DNA of 64,000 nucleotides from Allohahella sp002354735 (lineage in GTDB: Bacteria; Pseudomonadota; Gammaproteobacteria; Pseudomonadales; Oleiphilaceae). The stretch spans positions 4,216,001 through 4,280,000 of the forward strand of contig NZ_CP172312.1 of NCBI RefSeq assembly GCF_047946665.1, written 5' to 3'. Below the pieces are notes generated by a model that had not been told where the DNA came from, did no database searches, and worked only from the letters and a program-made list of their open reading frames with translations. Of the stretch, positions 28,791-37,418 are shown in pieces (the stretch's first letter is position 1; every line of letters starts with the position of its first letter). A program made the position numbers and the translations under genes.

Positions 28791-30812
28791 ATGGACTACC
28801 CGAATTTCAGAACCCTCGGTCTGAGCGCGCTGCTCCTGGTAGCGTTGAGCGCGTGCAGCGATGACGACAAAGACGACGAGCGCCCAGCTGCGCCAGATTC
28901 CGGTGAAACGGCGGCTTTCACGCTGCAGCTCCTTCACGTGGCAGATATCGACGGCTCGAATGCTGATGCACTGGCGAATGTCGGCAGCTTCGCCGCCATT
29001 GTGGATGGACTCAGAGCAGCGTATCCAGAGAAGACACTATTCGTGAGCTCGGGTGATAACTTCATTCCCGGCTCACGTTACGTAGCCTCAAGTGATGACT
29101 CGTTTTCAGGTGTGCCTGGCGTTGCCGAACCCGGCAACGGCCGTGCGGACATCGCGTTTCTGAATGCCATGGGCGTGCAGGCTTCAGCCGTGGGCAACCA
29201 CGACATGGACGCCGGTCCTGGCAACTTTGCGGCCCTGCTGTTGCCTGATGGCAACTATCCCGGCGCGAATTTTCCCTACCTGAGTAGCAACCTTGATTTT
29301 ACCGCTGACGCCGACACAGCACCACTCGTCGTCGCTGATGGTCAGGCAGCAGCGTCCATTCCGAACTCACTGGCGAAATCTGCAATCGTCACAGTCGATG
29401 GTCAACGCATCGGCCTCGTCGGTGCCACGACGCCAACTCAGGAAGTCATCACCTCCACGGGCGACGTCACCGTACTGCCTGCCAGCGATGCCATCCCGGA
29501 ACTCGCAGCAATTATCCAGACCTCGGTCGATGCACTGACTGCCAATGGTGTCGACAAGATCATCCTGCTCGCGCATATGCAGCAGATTGCTGTCGAAAAG
29601 CAGCTGGCGACCCTGCTTCGTGATGTGGACATCATCGTCGCCGGTGGCTCGAACACCTTGCTGGCAGACGAGAACGATCGACTGATGGCGGGCGATGTCG
29701 CCGCTGACGATTACCCGTTGTTCTTCAGATCGGCAAGCAATCAGCCGGTCGCGCTTGTGAACGTCGATGCCGACTATAAATACCTTGGTCGACTGGTCGT
29801 GGGCTTCGACGCCAACGGGGTCGTGATCGAAAGCAGCGTGGATGCCGCCGAAAGTGGTGCCTTTGTCGCCGACGCTGAAACTGTTGCTGCAGTCAACGGA
29901 TCGGCAAACGCCACTGTGGACGCTATCGTGCGCGCTGTGAACGATGTGTTGCTGGCGAAGGAAGGCAATATCCTTGGCAACTCCAGCGTCTACCTGAATG
30001 GCCAGCGCAGCTCGGTGCGCACGGAAGAGACCAATCTCGGTAACCTGACTGCCGACGCCAACCTGTTCTATGCCCAGTTGCAGGATCCCTCAGTCGCCAT
30101 CTCCTTCAAGAATGGTGGCGGTATCCGTTCGGATATCGGCACGTTCTTCTTCCCAGCTGGTTCCACCGATCCGGCCGACCTGACCTATGTGACCACACAG
30201 GCTTTTCCGGCTGCTGGCAAGGCCGCTGGCGATATCTCGCAGTTCGATATCGAAAGCGCGCTGGCCTTCAACAATGGCCTTACCCTGATCGACGTGACTG
30301 CACAGGAGCTGAAGGATATTCTTGAGACAGCCGTGAGCGAAGTCGAAAACGTCAGTGGCGCCTTTCCTCAGATCGGCGGCATGACGCTCACTTACGATCC
30401 TTCAGGTACCGCGCAGGCAGTCGATGCAGCGACCAGTGCCGTCACGGTTCCGGGCACGCGCGTGCGATCACTGACAGTTGGTAGTACGCCAGTCGTGACC
30501 AATGGTGTAGTCGACAGCGGTACCGGGCCATTCCGTATGGTCACGCTTAACTTCCTCGTCAATGGCGGCTTCGGTGTGGCGGTCAGCAACAGCAACCGCG
30601 TTGATCTGGTGTTCGACGCCGCAGTGCCCACCAGTATCGATATGTCAGCAGCAGATCCAGGTGCGGCCATGTTTGCAGACACCGGCAGTGAACAGGATGC
30701 GCTGGGTGAGTATCTCAAGGCGACGTATCCTGACGCGAACACACCGTTCGCTTCGGCGGACACGATTGCTGATTCGGCTGCCACGGATACCAGAATCCAG
30801 ACCGTGCAGTAA
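28791..30812 (+). CDS. 5'-nucleotidase-like metallophosphatase lipoprotein
   Basis: This protein has about 673 residues from the ATG at 28791, which follows GGAG; a GTG 42 nt upstream lacks a ribosome site. A signal peptide ends in the lipobox LSAC and is followed by the acidic linker SDDDKDDE. The metallophosphatase domain shows VSSGDNFIPGS, AVGNHDMDAGPGN and ILLAHMQQ. Two usual metal motifs are altered: the first reads HVADIDGSNAD and the GHxH site reads AGGSNT. A 5'-nucleotidase C-terminal domain follows (about residues 400-600; SFKNGGGIRSDIG, ALAFNNGLTLIDVTAQELKD). It likely releases phosphate from nucleotides made by the upstream nuclease; this coupling is inferred. Confidence 0.87.
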   Translation: MDYPNFRTLGLSALLLVALSACSDDDKDDERPAAPDSGETAAFTLQLLHVADIDGSNADALANVGSFAAIVDGLRAAYPEKTLFVSSGDNFIPGSRYVASSDDSFSGVPGVAEPGNGRADIAFLNAMGVQASAVGNHDMDAGPGNFAALLLPDGNYPGANFPYLSSNLDFTADADTAPLVVADGQAAASIPNSLAKSAIVTVDGQRIGLVGATTPTQEVITSTGDVTVLPASDAIPELAAIIQTSVDALTANGVDKIILLAHMQQIAVEKQLATLLRDVDIIVAGGSNTLLADENDRLMAGDVAADDYPLFFRSASNQPVALVNVDADYKYLGRLVVGFDANGVVIESSVDAAESGAFVADAETVAAVNGSANATVDAIVRAVNDVLLAKEGNILGNSSVYLNGQRSSVRTEETNLGNLTADANLFYAQLQDPSVAISFKNGGGIRSDIGTFFFPAGSTDPADLTYVTTQAFPAAGKAAGDISQFDIESALAFNNGLTLIDVTAQELKDILETAVSEVENVSGAFPQIGGMTLTYDPSGTAQAVDAATSAVTVPGTRVRSLTVGSTPVVTNGVVDSGTGPFRMVTLNFLVNGGFGVAVSNSNRVDLVFDAAVPTSIDMSAADPGAAMFADTGSEQDALGEYLKATYPDANTPFASADTIADSAATDTRIQTVQ

Positions 30813-30837
30813 CACTACAGCACAATTTTCCACAATC

Positions 30838-30862
30838 AGCGCCAGGGCCTGCCCCTGGCGCT
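30838..30862 (+). terminator. GC-rich hairpin after the nucleotidase-like gene
   Basis: A 10-bp perfect stem (AGCGCCAGGG / CCCTGGCGCT) with a 5-nt loop lies 26 nt after the stop. No T-run follows, so it may stabilise the transcript end or act as a weak terminator. Confidence 0.5.
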
Positions 30863-30965
30863 CTGCGTTGATATTCCCCCTACTGGAGCAATCTGACACC
30901 ACCCAGCCGACGTTCAGTATATTGCTACACTAATGTACTAGTTTAAGTTTTCTGGGTGTACGCGG

Positions 30966-32918
30966 TTGTCAGTTCTAACACAGCAACATTTTCCTGGCTC
31001 GAAGGCCGGTCGGCTGAACGTCGCCCTGTCCATTTTGCTGTGCCTCCTGTTCAGCCTCCTGTTCAGCCATCCGGCAATGGCTGTAGTTCCGGTAATCGAC
31101 CGTGGGCAGGGAGTCTTCGAGCTCGATGGTCGGGTCAGCTTCCTTACGGGGGCAGGGCAAGACAGCTCGCTTGATCTGGTGGCGGGTCAAACGGATCTGC
31201 CATGGCAACAACACGAGAGCGAGGGTGCGCTCAGTTTGCGCTATCAGCAGGATCCGGCATGGGTGCGCCTGAAAATAGTCAATGAGCAGGCCGTGATGGC
31301 TGATTACGTACTTGAAGTGGCTTGGCCGCTCATACCCAAGCTCGATTTCTACCTGCTTACTGACGAAGGTGTTCGGCATCAGATGGGTGGACAGCTCGTC
31401 GACGAGTCACTGCAGCCGCTGGCCCATCGTACAGAGCTGTTTCCTTTTCAGCTAGCACCAGGTCAGACAGGTACTGTCTACCTCAAAGTGGTCTCCGACG
31501 GTACGATACTGCTACCGTTGTCCCTCTGGTCACAGGCGGATTTTTTTGAATACGACAGCAGTATCGACCTGCTGCTGGGCCTGTTCTTTGGCGCTATGCT
31601 GGTGATGGCGCTTTATAATGTTTCATTGGCTGTGCTGACACGGGACGCTGCCTATCTGTCTTACGTGCTCTATGTGCTAGCCCTTGCCGCTTTCCAGGCC
31701 AATGTAACCGGTATCGGCGGCTTGTACATCTGGCCTGACTGGCTTGAGTTCAAGCTCATGAGCTATGGCATTACCTCCGGTCTCGGCTTTACGACAGCCA
31801 CCATATTCACAATCCAGTTTCTCGAGCTGCGCAGAAACAGTCCCTGGCTTTACCGGATATCGCTCGCCATTCTGGTTTTCTGGGTTGCGGTTGTTCTGCT
31901 GACCCCATTCCTATCGAAGTCTCTAATGGGGGCAGTAGGATTTCCGATGGGGCTGTTGTCGTGCCTGTTCGCCTGGACAGCCGCAAGCTATCTGGCTTTC
32001 AGGGGGCATCGTTCAGCCCTCTACTTCGTCATTGCCTGGAGTTTTCTCATTGTTGGTGCGAGTTTGTATATCGCGTCTATGGCCGGTATCGTGCCGCGCA
32101 CGCCCATCACCGAGTACGCACAGGCGATTGGCTCGCTCATAGAGGTGGTGCTGCTGTCATTCGCGCTTGCCGAGCGAATAAATCGAAGCAATGCGGAGCG
32201 TGTCGCGGCGCAGGCGGCTTCGCTGAGTCTGGCCAGTCAACTCGCAAGAGAGCGGGCTGAAAAGATCGAAGCTCAGGATAAAGCTATTGCCATGCAGGTG
32301 CAGGCCACGGAGGTACTCGAAGCCAAGGTGCAGGAACGCACGCAGGCGCTGAGTCAGATGAATAGCGAGCTGGAGAAAGCCAGTCAGACCGACGCTTTGA
32401 CGGGCATCGGTAATCGGCGCTACTTCGAAGCAGAGTTCGCGCGCCTGCTGAAGATCTGCAATCGAGCGGAGCAGCCGCTCACCCTCATGTTTATCGATGC
32501 CGATCACTTCAAGCAAATCAATGATGGCTACGGTCACGCGGTAGGCGATGAATGTCTTCGCCAGTTAGCTACAAGTGTTCAACAGAATCTGTGCCGGGCA
32601 GGGGATCTGCTTGCCCGCTTTGGTGGCGAGGAATTTGTTGTCGCTCTGCCGATGACAAGTCCCGATATAGCTTTGGAACTTGCGGAAAAAATGAGGCAGC
32701 GGGTTGCTGAGCTGGCAGTGCCGGTATCGTCAGCCGACGCCGATGAGCCAGTCGGTGTCTGTCGGTTTACCGTCAGCATCGGCCTCGCCGGATGGGTGCC
32801 ACAGCAGCATGAGAGCTCCGATAAGTTGTTGAAGGCGGCCGATGCCATGGTTTATCGAGCAAAAGCATCTGGAAGAAATCGCGTTGAAGTCCTGAGCGAC
32901 TGCGATAAACCCGCCTGA
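30966..32918 (+). CDS. Diguanylate cyclase with 7TMR-DISM sensor
   Basis: This protein of up to 650 residues starts at TTG; the true start is uncertain because no strong ribosome site is seen. A signal sequence (LSILLCLLFSLLFSHPAMAV) is followed by a periplasmic beta-rich 7TMR-DISMED2-type domain (about residues 50-190) and seven membrane helices (about 195-410). A coiled coil leads to the GGDEF domain. The active site is GGEEF at 553-557. An RxxD inhibition site (Arg544 to Asp547) sits five residues before it, so the cyclase is probably active and product-inhibited. It makes c-di-GMP in response to an extracellular, perhaps carbohydrate-like, signal. Confidence 0.9.
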   Translation: MSVLTQQHFPGSKAGRLNVALSILLCLLFSLLFSHPAMAVVPVIDRGQGVFELDGRVSFLTGAGQDSSLDLVAGQTDLPWQQHESEGALSLRYQQDPAWVRLKIVNEQAVMADYVLEVAWPLIPKLDFYLLTDEGVRHQMGGQLVDESLQPLAHRTELFPFQLAPGQTGTVYLKVVSDGTILLPLSLWSQADFFEYDSSIDLLLGLFFGAMLVMALYNVSLAVLTRDAAYLSYVLYVLALAAFQANVTGIGGLYIWPDWLEFKLMSYGITSGLGFTTATIFTIQFLELRRNSPWLYRISLAILVFWVAVVLLTPFLSKSLMGAVGFPMGLLSCLFAWTAASYLAFRGHRSALYFVIAWSFLIVGASLYIASMAGIVPRTPITEYAQAIGSLIEVVLLSFALAERINRSNAERVAAQAASLSLASQLARERAEKIEAQDKAIAMQVQATEVLEAKVQERTQALSQMNSELEKASQTDALTGIGNRRYFEAEFARLLKICNRAEQPLTLMFIDADHFKQINDGYGHAVGDECLRQLATSVQQNLCRAGDLLARFGGEEFVVALPMTSPDIALELAEKMRQRVAELAVPVSSADADEPVGVCRFTVSIGLAGWVPQQHESSDKLLKAADAMVYRAKASGRNRVEVLSDCDKPA

Positions 32919-33057
32919 CAACATTCATATTAACTACATTTTTAAAATCTGTAACCTTTCTGGCTTATCCCCGTAGTTCTAATTGGCTCCAGTGAACAGC
33001 CCGTCTTCTCTGGCTGCGCGAGCCCAACCAATTACACTGCTAAAAGCAGGGGGATGA

Positions 33058-34581
33058 ATGAAAACAAAACTATCAAACCTGGGTTCTTGCACCGCGGCGG
33101 CAGCCCTGGTGTTGTTGAGCGCCGGCACTCAAGCGTCCAGTCACCGTGAAGCGCCGAACATTACGAAGATGCCGAAAGTCGATGCCACTGACTTCTACAT
33201 GTTCAGCAGCTATGAAGCTGGTCGAGAAGCCTACGTCACCATTCTCGCCAACTATATTCCACTGCAGGATGCCTACGGCGGGCCCAACTATTTCACCATG
33301 GATCCCGAGGCTCTGTACGAGATACACATCGATAATACAGGCGATGCAGTTGAAGATCTGACCTTCCAGTTCAGGTTCGATAACAGCCTCAAGGGCACCA
33401 ATGGTGAAGGTGTCAAGGTTCCGGTCGGCGGTACTGAGGTAGCTGTGCCCCTGCGTAATATTGGCGGAGTCTCTGCCGGCAATGATACCAATCTCACGAC
33501 CTCGGAATCGTATACGCTCACGGTCATTGAGGGTGCACGTCGTTCAGGTGCTGCTTCGGAAATCATGAATGGACCTGCCGGTTCTATGAGCTTCACCAAG
33601 CCCTACGACTATGTCGGTAACAAGACATTTACCGATCAAGCCACCTACGAAGCCTATGCTAACCAGTACATCTATGAAGTAGACCTGCCGAACTGTGATC
33701 TGGATGCCAAAGTATTTGTTGGCCAGCGTCAGGACCCGTTCGCAGTGAACCTCGGCGAAGTTTTCGATCTGGTCAATTTCGTGCCGATTGACGGCCCTGG
33801 GGGCATTGCTCAAAGCACCGCCAACAACGATCTTGCCGACAAGAACGTGACTACGCTCGCATTGGAAGTGCCTAAAGCCTGTCTCACTGGCACTGGTAAC
33901 GGCAATATAGGTGGCTGGACTACAGCCAGCCTGCAGCAGGCCAGAGTACTGAATCCGGCGCCAAGCTTTGAAAAGCCTGAAGTGAATGGTGGTGCCTGGG
34001 TGCAAGTCTCACGTCTGAGTAATCCACTGGTGAACGAACTGGTCATCGGTCTGCCAGACAAGGACCTGTTCAACGCAGCCGCCCCGACCCAGGACGGTGC
34101 ACTGGCCACCTATGTGACCAACCCGACCCTGCCGTTCCTGCTGAATGTGTTGTTTGGCAGCAATGCTGTTGCGCCCACGAATATTCCGCGTGATGACCTG
34201 GTTGCGGCGTTCCTCACAGGCTTCCCTGGCGTCAATCAGTTAGCTACCGTCACGCCTTCGGAAATGATCCGTCTGAATACGACTATCCCGGCTACGCCAG
34301 TAGGTAGTCAGCAGCCGCTCGGCGTCGCTGCAGGCGATCTTGCAGGCTTCCCTAACGGCCGTCGCCCAGGTGATGACGTCGTCGACATTGCATTGAGGGT
34401 CGTGATGGGAGCCTTGTGCCATGACTTGCCACTGCCTGGTCCGACGAACCTCGGCTATTGCATGCCGGCAGATGCACCTTCAGGCACTACGCCTTACACA
34501 GATGGCGCACCAGTCGACGCGACGATGTTCACAACGACCTTCCCCTATGTGAACACGCCGATCCCTGGCTCACCAAACTGA
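33058..34581 (+). CDS. DUF4331 secreted protein
   Basis: This 507-residue protein has a signal peptide cleaved near residues 23-26 (SAGTQASSHREAP). The mature N-terminus SSHREAPNITKMPKVDATDF is the DUF4331 hallmark. Further conserved blocks are AYGGPNYFTMDPEALYEIHI, LEVPKACL and VSRLSNPLVNELVIGL. The domain's function is not known; it is predicted periplasmic or extracellular. It heads a four-gene unit with a small lipoprotein, a TPR lipoprotein and a HupE/UreJ-like membrane protein. A partial PhoB-like pair (CTGTAAC and CTGGCTT, 11 nt apart, near 32949) lies upstream and is weak. Confidence 0.85.
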   Translation: MKTKLSNLGSCTAAAALVLLSAGTQASSHREAPNITKMPKVDATDFYMFSSYEAGREAYVTILANYIPLQDAYGGPNYFTMDPEALYEIHIDNTGDAVEDLTFQFRFDNSLKGTNGEGVKVPVGGTEVAVPLRNIGGVSAGNDTNLTTSESYTLTVIEGARRSGAASEIMNGPAGSMSFTKPYDYVGNKTFTDQATYEAYANQYIYEVDLPNCDLDAKVFVGQRQDPFAVNLGEVFDLVNFVPIDGPGGIAQSTANNDLADKNVTTLALEVPKACLTGTGNGNIGGWTTASLQQARVLNPAPSFEKPEVNGGAWVQVSRLSNPLVNELVIGLPDKDLFNAAAPTQDGALATYVTNPTLPFLLNVLFGSNAVAPTNIPRDDLVAAFLTGFPGVNQLATVTPSEMIRLNTTIPATPVGSQQPLGVAAGDLAGFPNGRRPGDDVVDIALRVVMGALCHDLPLPGPTNLGYCMPADAPSGTTPYTDGAPVDATMFTTTFPYVNTPIPGSPN

Positions 34582-34594
34582 GAGGTATAGCTGT

Positions 34595-34828
34595 ATGAAC
34601 AGACTCTATCTGCTCCCGTTGTTGCTGTCGGTTACCTTGGTGACTGGCTGCGACGTCTTCGACGACGATGACAAGAAGCGGCGACCCGCTGCAAGCGGCG
34701 AAATCGGCTTCACTGCGCTGTTCGATGACGCTTTCGCGCGCGATCCGAATGGCGAGCCAGTCACCATCAATGATCGAACCATCGAAGACGACTCGAACGA
34801 GTCAACCTTCGATAATTACCTGAACTGA
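34595..34828 (+). CDS. Small acidic lipoprotein
   Basis: This 77-residue protein has a signal peptide and lipobox LVTGC at residues 17-21, followed by DVFDDDDKKRRP. The residue after the lipidated Cys is Asp, which in E. coli retains lipoproteins in the inner membrane. The remaining 45 residues are acidic and look unstructured apart from IGFTALFDDAFA. It starts 13 nt after the DUF4331 gene. I do not recognise the family. The lipobox and operon position make it a real gene. Confidence 0.75.
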   Translation: MNRLYLLPLLLSVTLVTGCDVFDDDDKKRRPAASGEIGFTALFDDAFARDPNGEPVTINDRTIEDDSNESTFDNYLN

Positions 34829-34843
34829 TTCACGTTCAGGGCC

Positions 34844-34869
34844 AGGGGCAAGCCGCAAGGTTTGCCCCT
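34844..34869 (+). terminator. Hairpin after the small lipoprotein gene
   Basis: AGGGGCAA and TTGCCCCT form an 8-bp stem with a 10-nt loop, followed by a short pyrimidine tract. It may attenuate transcription between the first and second halves of the four-gene unit. Confidence 0.5.
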
Positions 34870-34941
34870 TCCCTCGCTACCCATTACCCGTTTACTTTCC
34901 CATCTCTAACGCATGCCCGGTAAGGCTCCAGGAATGTCAGC

Positions 34942-36174
34942 ATGAAAACGACGCTACGAAATGATGGTCGCTCCGCCACCATGAGCTTTATCAGATTATG
35001 CCTGCCCCTGAGTCTCCTGCTCACGTCAGCCTGCAGCGACAAGGGCGGAGTGGCCGGCAATGCGGCCTTTACCCCAGAAGACCCCAATTTCATAGTCGTG
35101 GCAGCGAACGAGTTGCCTCCCCGGACTGACCAATCGATAGACCAGTCACCACAGCGGCTCGATGCACTCATCGACGAGGCCATCAGCAAAGGTGATGACC
35201 AGCGCGATCCGCGTTACTACGGCTATGCCGAGGGCATGGTCCGCCAGCGCCTGCAGCATCACGCCGAAGATGTTGCACTCTTGCTAACGCTGGCCGATCT
35301 GCTGCAGAAGCAGCACGCATTCGACGAGGCACGGCGAATATATGAGCAGGTCATCGAACTTGCGCCTGCCAATCCACAAGCCTACCTCTCATCGGCCATG
35401 CTTGCTCGACAGCGTGGCGACTTCAAACAAATGGAGCGCTTCTGTAAGCAGCTCGTCACCCGCACTACGGCTGAAATAGCTGCAATCTGTCTGTTTACCG
35501 CCCAAGGCCTTCAGGGCAGGCTGGAGAGCAGCTACCAGCGCCTTTCCGTTCTTTTTGACCGACCGCTGTTGCCTGTCATCCTGGGCTGGGCCTTGCAGGA
35601 AGCAGCCGAAATGGCGCAGCGCCTGGGTCGATATGAGCAAGCTGAAGCACACTGGGGCGCAGCTCTTGAGGTTTCGAAAGGCAGTGTTCCGCCAGCTGAA
35701 CTGTTGGCAGCCATTGCTGACTACTATCGACACCGACAACAGCCTAGCGAGATCATTACTTTGCTGACGAATGAGACAGAGATGCCCGCACTAGCCATGC
35801 GTCTGGCAGCAGCCGAAATTGCGCTCGCGACAGCCAGCAATAACAATCCTGACGCCCTCCGCGCAAGCTGGATAGAGCGACTGCAACCATGGCTCGAGCT
35901 CTGGACCGTACGAGGCGAGCAGAGCCATGGTGGAGAGCTCGCCTTCTACCTGTTCGCCGTGAAGGGTGATGCCGCTGCGGCTCTTGCCCCAGCTTTCGAG
36001 CAATGGTCTGAACGCAAGGAGCCACAGGATACCTTGCTACTGCTTGAAATCATCGCATCGCTCGAAGTGGAATCCGAAGAGTCCCGGCAAAGCCTTCGTG
36101 CTGTACAGGCCTGGCAGAGGCAATCTGCTTATGAAGACCAGAGACTCCTGTCTCTTCTGGAGTCAGGATCATGA
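34942..36174 (+). CDS. TPR-repeat lipoprotein
   Basis: This 410-residue protein has a signal peptide with lipobox LTSAC near residue 30 and then TPR-type repeats (ALLLTLADLLQKQHAFDEAR, AQAYLSS-type segment NPQAYLSSAMLARQRGDFKQ, and ALQEAAEMAQRLGRYEQAEA). It would be a periplasmic scaffold anchored in a membrane. AGGA precedes the chosen ATG; an internal ATG at 34981 is possible. It overlaps the HupE/UreJ-like gene by 4 nt, so the two products probably act together. Confidence 0.8.
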   Translation: MKTTLRNDGRSATMSFIRLCLPLSLLLTSACSDKGGVAGNAAFTPEDPNFIVVAANELPPRTDQSIDQSPQRLDALIDEAISKGDDQRDPRYYGYAEGMVRQRLQHHAEDVALLLTLADLLQKQHAFDEARRIYEQVIELAPANPQAYLSSAMLARQRGDFKQMERFCKQLVTRTTAEIAAICLFTAQGLQGRLESSYQRLSVLFDRPLLPVILGWALQEAAEMAQRLGRYEQAEAHWGAALEVSKGSVPPAELLAAIADYYRHRQQPSEIITLLTNETEMPALAMRLAAAEIALATASNNNPDALRASWIERLQPWLELWTVRGEQSHGGELAFYLFAVKGDAAAALAPAFEQWSERKEPQDTLLLLEIIASLEVESEESRQSLRAVQAWQRQSAYEDQRLLSLLESGS

Positions 36175-37307
36175 ATCGCCTGTTTTCGATACTGCCGCTT
36201 CTGCTGATCTGCTGGACCACACAGGCTCTGGCTCATCAGCCAGCCTCCAGTTACATATTGCTGCAGGTCGACGAGTCTGAAGCCTCTCCACTTGCCCTGA
36301 GCTGGCGAGTTCACGTTCGCGATCTGGCGGCCGCCGTTTCGATGGATGACGATGGTGATGGCGCGGTGAGTTGGCAGGAAGTTCAGCGGGCTGAGACTGA
36401 GATCCAGAACTTCTTCCGGCGCAGTGTTCGCATACGATCGGGGAGTATGGTCTGTAGCCCGGAACAGCCACCGCCATTGGCCTTGCGGAAGCTCTACGAT
36501 GGGCTTTATCTATCACTCGATATGCCATTGACGTGCGACCTTGCGGAAACAGTCACCGTCGAGGTTGACGCCTTTTTCGAAGCCGATCCCCTGCATAGGA
36601 CCATCGTAAGTCTGATGAACGCCGGCGTGCCCATATCCCAGCAGGTTCTCGCTTCGGCGAAGGACGTGGCCAGCTTTGAATCCGCCGCTGCTTCAACGAA
36701 AAGCTCGGGCACCTTCACGACTTTTGTTTATCAGGGCATCTGGCATATAGCGATAGGGCTCGACCACATTCTTTTCGTGCTTACACTCTTGCTCAGTGTC
36801 GTGCTGGTCAAGACTGGGCATGCCTGGCAGCCAGCCCGCTCCAGCCGACCGGTGCTCCTGCAAACCCTCAAGCTGGTCACGGCATTCACCGTTGCTCACT
36901 CCATCACCTTGTCGCTGTCGGTACTCGGCTGGATTCAGGCCTCTGCAATCTGGGTGGAATCCATCATAGCGCTTTCGGTTGCTGTAGTTGCGCTGAATAA
37001 TATCCGACCGGTATTGGCTGAGCGACTATGGATCGTAACCTTCATGTTCGGCCTCATCCATGGGCTTGGTTTCGCAAGTGTGCTACTGGATCTTGGATTG
37101 CCTGCTAGCGCTCGCGGCCTTGCGCTTCTGGCGTTCAACATCGGTGTAGAACTGGGGCAGCTGTTGCTGGTGGCGCTTGCTCTGCCGCCTCTGCTGAGGC
37201 TTCGACACCTGCCAGCCTACACACGTTGGATCATGCCAGCATTGTCCGTGATGATCGCAATCATGGCCGGGTACTGGGTTGCTGAACGGACAGGGCTGAT
37301 CAACTAG
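36171..37307 (+). CDS. HupE/UreJ-like membrane protein with periplasmic EF-hand region
   Basis: This 378-residue protein has a signal peptide (1-22), a periplasmic domain of about 150 residues, and then about six or seven membrane helices. The periplasmic part contains a canonical EF-hand loop, DDDGDGAVSWQE, near residues 59-70, with acidic residues at positions 1, 3, 5 and 12. The membrane part has GLDHILFVLTLLLS, VTAFTVAHSITLSLS and FGLIHGLGFASVLLDLGL, the His/Asp/Glu pattern of HupE/UreJ permeases for nickel or cobalt. Metal specificity is inferred from family. It is coupled to the TPR lipoprotein. Confidence 0.85.
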   Translation: MNRLFSILPLLLICWTTQALAHQPASSYILLQVDESEASPLALSWRVHVRDLAAAVSMDDDGDGAVSWQEVQRAETEIQNFFRRSVRIRSGSMVCSPEQPPPLALRKLYDGLYLSLDMPLTCDLAETVTVEVDAFFEADPLHRTIVSLMNAGVPISQQVLASAKDVASFESAAASTKSSGTFTTFVYQGIWHIAIGLDHILFVLTLLLSVVLVKTGHAWQPARSSRPVLLQTLKLVTAFTVAHSITLSLSVLGWIQASAIWVESIIALSVAVVALNNIRPVLAERLWIVTFMFGLIHGLGFASVLLDLGLPASARGLALLAFNIGVELGQLLLVALALPPLLRLRHLPAYTRWIMPALSVMIAIMAGYWVAERTGLIN

Positions 37308-37418
37308 CCATCCGGTGCCTCATCGCGACGCATTTCACGCTGATTAAACCGGCAATGTTCGGGGGCTCTGCTACGCTTAACAGGCAACTGCTCAAGCTGA
37401 AGCTGCCAGGAAAGTCCC

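Noticed and set aside
32949..32966. PhoB box upstream of the DUF4331 gene
   Set aside because: Only CTGTAAC fits; the 11-nt neighbour CTGGCTT is poor and no third unit exists.
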